Origin: Sphingobium_A sp965228065
GTDB lineage: Bacteria; Pseudomonadota; Alphaproteobacteria; Sphingomonadales; Sphingomonadaceae
Assembly (NCBI GenBank): GCA_965228065.1
Contig: OZ245788.1
Coordinates: 3,472,001 to 3,536,000, forward strand
Direction of reading: 5' to 3'
DNA: 64,000 bases
The notes under the pieces: model-generated
Database searches by the model: none
Told to the model about the DNA's origin: nothing
Seen by the model: only the letters and a program-made list of their open reading frames with translations
Position numbers and translations under genes: made by a program
Part shown: positions 61,302-64,000 of the stretch, piece after piece
Layout: the number at the start of each line of letters is the position of its first letter
Position numbering within the stretch: the first letter of the stretch is position 1

Positions 61302-62315
61302 CTACCAGCGTGCGATATGGGAAATGGTGTCGCCGACGGACACGCCGAGCCGTCCGGCGGCGCCTGCGTCGATGGTGACGCCGCCGTCCCGGGACTCGAC
61401 CTGGGCGTAGCAGGCGGCAAAGTCGCCGAGGCGACCGGTTGAGACCAGAGTCTTGGTTTCGCCATCGGCGATGCCGACGATTATGCTGTCGCGGGCATCG
61501 GCGATACTGCGGATGCGGTCGGTCTCGACGGTCATGGTTGGTCCGCCGTCAAAAATGTCGACATAATTCTCGAACCGGAATCCTTCATTCTCGAGCATGC
61601 GCATTGCCGCGCGGCCGGAGGGGTGGGGCGTGCCGATGACCGCGCGTGCATTTTCGGGCAGCATCGCGGTGTAGATCGGATGTTTGGGCATCAGATCCGC
61701 GATGAACTGATTGCCGTGGACGCCATTGAACATGTCGGCTTCCTGGAAGCCCATGCCGAAGAACTTGCCGGCAAGCCCGTCCCAGAAGGGCGATCCGCCG
61801 GCTTCGTCGATCACGCCGCGCAGTTCCGCCAGCGTGCGGTCCGCAAAGCGGGCGCGGTGCGCGCGGATGAAGAGATAGCGGCTGCGCGCGATGAGCAGGC
61901 CCAGCCCGCCGGCCCGCTCGCCGGGATGAAGGAACAGGCCGCCAACCTCGCTGGATCCTTCGAGATCGGTCGACAAGGTGAGCATGTCGGCACGGAAGGT
62001 GCGGTCGAGTTCGCTGCTGTGCTGGGTGAGCGTACCGAGCCGATAGGAATAAAAGGGCCATTTCCGGCCCACCAGGCTGAACAGCTGGCAGGTGCCGCGG
62101 ACTTCGCCGGTCTCGACATTCTCCAGCACCATCACGAACAGATCGTCGCCGAGAACCCCGTCGTCACGACCAAGTGCCGCGTCCGAACGCGCAAGCTTGG
62201 CGGTGAGTGAGGCTCGATCGGCCGGCAGGTTGGTGAAACCGCCACCGGTGAGTTTCGCCATTTCGTAAAGCGCCTGGAGGTCCTTCCCCCGGGCTGCGCG
62301 CATCCTGAAACTCAA
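61302..62315 (-). CDS. astA: Arginine N-succinyltransferase (copy 2, cluster with astB)
   Basis: 337 residues. The best start is a TTG at 62315, overlapping the upstream TGA by 4 bases, with AGGGG 6 bases ahead; an ATG at 62303 is the alternative. Motifs: MRAARGKDLQALYEMAKLTGG, GFTNLP, GRKWPFYSYRLGTLTQHS, GGLFLHPGERAGGLGLLIAR, SPFWDGLAGKFFGMGFQEADM, VDIFDGGPTMTVETDR. This copy, next to astB, is the more typical AstA for arginine. Confidence 0.93.
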   Translation of the reverse strand: MSFRMRAARGKDLQALYEMAKLTGGGFTNLPADRASLTAKLARSDAALGRDDGVLGDDLFVMVLENVETGEVRGTCQLFSLVGRKWPFYSYRLGTLTQHSSELDRTFRADMLTLSTDLEGSSEVGGLFLHPGERAGGLGLLIARSRYLFIRAHRARFADRTLAELRGVIDEAGGSPFWDGLAGKFFGMGFQEADMFNGVHGNQFIADLMPKHPIYTAMLPENARAVIGTPHPSGRAAMRMLENEGFRFENYVDIFDGGPTMTVETDRIRSIADARDSIIVGIADGETKTLVSTGRLGDFAACYAQVESRDGGVTIDAGAAGRLGVSVGDTISHIARW

Positions 62316-63520
62316 ACTGTCCCCCTTTCGGCGATCCGCAGGATGGTGAGCGCCGACAGGGCCGCACGCTCGTGTAGCGAATCCGTGATCAAGAATTCGT
62401 CCGATGAATGGATGGCGCCGCCGCGTACACCCATCGTGTCGACGACGGGCACGCCGCAGGCGGCAATATTGTTGCCGTCGCACACGCCCCCGGTCGCTTT
62501 CCACGATACGCCGATGCCGAGATCGGCGCCGGCCTGCTTCACCAGACCGAACAGGCGTTCGGCGGCGGGGTCGATCGGCTTGGGTGGGCGGCCGAAGCTG
62601 CCATGAACATGGATATGCACGTCATGCTCGGCAGCGATCGCGGCGACGAGCCGGTCGAGCAATGCGCGGGCCTCTGTCTCGTCGGCCGGGGAGGCAGGGC
62701 GGAAATTGACGCGCAGCACCGCGTGATCGGGCACGACATTGTTCGGACCGCCGCCATCGATCCTGGCCGGGTTGACCTTCAATGCCGGGCCGTGCGCCGC
62801 CTTGAGGCGGACGGCGAGATCGGCGGCGGCGACAAGCGCGTTGCGCCCCTCCTCGGGATTGCGGCCGGCATGTGCGCTGCGGCCGGCGATCACGATCGAG
62901 AAATTGCCGCTGCCGGCGCGGGCGCCCGCCAATGTACCGTCGGGCAGCGCCGGTTCGTAGGTGAGTGCGGCGATCTTGCCGCGCGCCAGTTGCGCGATCA
63001 GCGCCGATGACGAGCCCGAGCCGACCTCTTCGTCGGAATTGATCAGCACCTCATAGCCGAATCGGCCGGCGGCGGGCGACGCCTCCACCGCGCGCAGTGC
63101 GGCGAGCATCACCGCGATTCCGCCCTTCATATCGGCGACGCCGGGGCCGTTGAGCACGCCCGGCTCCAGCCAGCGCAGCGACTGGAACGGGTGATCGACG
63201 GCAAAGACCGTATCCATATGCCCGGTGAAAAGCATGCGAACCGGGGCTTCGGGGCGGACGTTCAGATGGAGATGGTGGCCGTAGCGGATCTCGGACACGC
63301 TGCCGTCGGCAGCCACATTTTCGACGGGTGTCGGTGCGACAAGCCCGATTTCCCCCGGCAGGACCGAGAAGGCATCGGCCAGCAGCGTGGCCATTGTCTC
63401 AAGCCCGGCCAGGTTGCGCGAGCCGGTGTTGACCGCCGCCCAGCGTTCGACCTGGGGCAGCATGGGGGCGGCGCGTGCCGTGTCGACCGCGGCGCGTTCT
63501 GTCGTTGATAGGCTCTCCAT
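62312..63520 (-). CDS. M20-family metallohydrolase, possible desuccinylase of the Ast cluster
   Basis: 402 residues. M20 dinuclear-zinc site: TGHMDTVF (His, Asp), GVADMKGG (Asp), NSDEEVGS (Glu-Glu), and His in the C-terminal IHSSDEF. Dimerisation domain in the middle (NFSIVIAGRSAHAGRNPEEGRN). Carboxypeptidase-G2/ArgE/DapE-like; acts on N-acyl amino acids. It is translationally coupled with astA-astB while no astE (an unrelated fold) is seen, so a succinylglutamate desuccinylase role is a fair guess. Divergent from glcB. Confidence 0.85.
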   Translation of the reverse strand: MESLSTTERAAVDTARAAPMLPQVERWAAVNTGSRNLAGLETMATLLADAFSVLPGEIGLVAPTPVENVAADGSVSEIRYGHHLHLNVRPEAPVRMLFTGHMDTVFAVDHPFQSLRWLEPGVLNGPGVADMKGGIAVMLAALRAVEASPAAGRFGYEVLINSDEEVGSGSSSALIAQLARGKIAALTYEPALPDGTLAGARAGSGNFSIVIAGRSAHAGRNPEEGRNALVAAADLAVRLKAAHGPALKVNPARIDGGGPNNVVPDHAVLRVNFRPASPADETEARALLDRLVAAIAAEHDVHIHVHGSFGRPPKPIDPAAERLFGLVKQAGADLGIGVSWKATGGVCDGNNIAACGVPVVDTMGVRGGAIHSSDEFLITDSLHERAALSALTILRIAERGTV

Positions 63521-63672
63521 CCCGCGCTTCTAGTGAGGGAGCGTCCCGGGGTGAAGGGGGGCGATTGCATCACGTCGCGGGGTGCGGCATAGGCGCAACA
63601 GCGTCCTCTCCCCGGGAAATCGCAACGATGATCGACCGTGCGCCGATGGCGTGCGGCAGCAAGGGTGAGCAG

Positions 63673-64000
63673 ATGACGGACTATGTTTCGCGTAACGGGA
63701 TTCGGATCGACGCGCGGTTGCTGGACTTTGTCGAGCAGCGGGCGCTGGCGGGAACCGGAATCGATGCGTCGGCCTTCTGGTCTGGCTTCGCTGCGCTGCT
63801 GGCCGCCTTTGCGCCCGAGAATCGCGCATTGCTGGCAAAGCGCGACACAATGCAGGCGCGGATCGACGCATGGCATGCCGAACGGCGCGGGCAGCAGATC
63901 GATCCGGCCGACTATCAGTCTTTCCTGCGCGAGATCGGCTATCTCGTCGATGAACCCGCAGCCTTTGCGGTCGGTACGGACGCCGTCGACGCCGAGATCG
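63673..64000 (+). CDS. glcB: Malate synthase G (3' end outside window)
   Basis: The frame opens with ATG at 63673 (GTGAGC ahead) and runs off the end. The first 109 residues, MTDYVSRNGIRIDARLLDFV, GTGIDASAFWSGF, APENRALLAKRDTMQARIDAWH, SFLREIGYLVDEP, match the N-terminus of malate synthase G. Condenses glyoxylate with acetyl-CoA in the glyoxylate shunt. Upstream are 152 bases shared with the divergent M20 gene. Confidence 0.9.
   Translation, partial: MTDYVSRNGIRIDARLLDFVEQRALAGTGIDASAFWSGFAALLAAFAPENRALLAKRDTMQARIDAWHAERRGQQIDPADYQSFLREIGYLVDEPAAFAVGTDAVDAEI

Overview
The window is high-GC, densely packed DNA from an alphaproteobacterium, most likely a sphingomonad (Sphingomonas or a close relative). 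This rests on a CcrM-type cell-cycle DNA methyltransferase, a folP with an N-terminal extension, a one-cysteine DksA, two small DUF465/YdcH genes, a sphingomonad-style TonB receptor linked to a catabolic operon, and a glcB malate synthase G. I saw no rRNA, tRNA, CRISPR array, insertion sequence or prophage. Almost all intergenic space is short, and many genes overlap by 1-8 bases, so most of the window is operonic.

Layout. 1-1981: end of ccrM overlapping folP. 2053-8738 (minus): four overlapping genes that look like a MoxR ATPase / vWA / beta-propeller ternary system. 9007-12246: a small unknown gene, chrBA (chromate resistance) and a divergent ExbD-like lipoprotein. 12513-14861: small envelope proteins and an XRE regulator. 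14905-22594: a TetR regulator divergent from a six-gene catabolic operon (TonB receptor, FAH-family hydrolase, cupin, acyl-CoA ligase, SnoaL-like protein, MFS permease). 22728-27123: envelope proteins, a secreted subtilase and an ECF sigma/anti-sigma pair. 27131-31767: an ArsR-led stress-type operon, an XRE-cupin regulator divergent from an EamA exporter, and an MFS symporter. 31819-38023: rsmD, a pseudouridine synthase with a long 16-residue tandem repeat, a lone response regulator, a Rieske oxygenase, and AmpG plus a TPR protein.

38061-46003 (minus, with a divergent LysR gene) is a six-gene overlapping operon: hglS-like 2-oxoadipate dioxygenase/decarboxylase, D-2-hydroxyglutarate-dehydrogenase-like flavoenzyme, astC, astA, astD and purU. 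A second cluster at 60044-63520 holds an M20 hydrolase, a second astA and astB, divergent from glcB. Together they cover arginine/ornithine succinylation. The first cluster, lacking astB but carrying the 2-oxoadipate and D-2-hydroxyglutarate steps, suggests lysine is also handled, possibly through N-succinyl intermediates (inference).

46007-52320 is a housekeeping stretch (TetR/BetI-like regulator, rimO, K+ channel, nlpD-like, surE, serS). 52418-59956 has a host-attachment-family protein, an N-acyl-D-amino-acid deacylase-like enzyme, a Ser/Gly-rich protein with a PEP-CTERM-like tail, dksA, a PilZ protein, DUF465 and DUF1465 genes, intergenic palindromic repeats and a nitronate monooxygenase. 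The window ends inside glcB.
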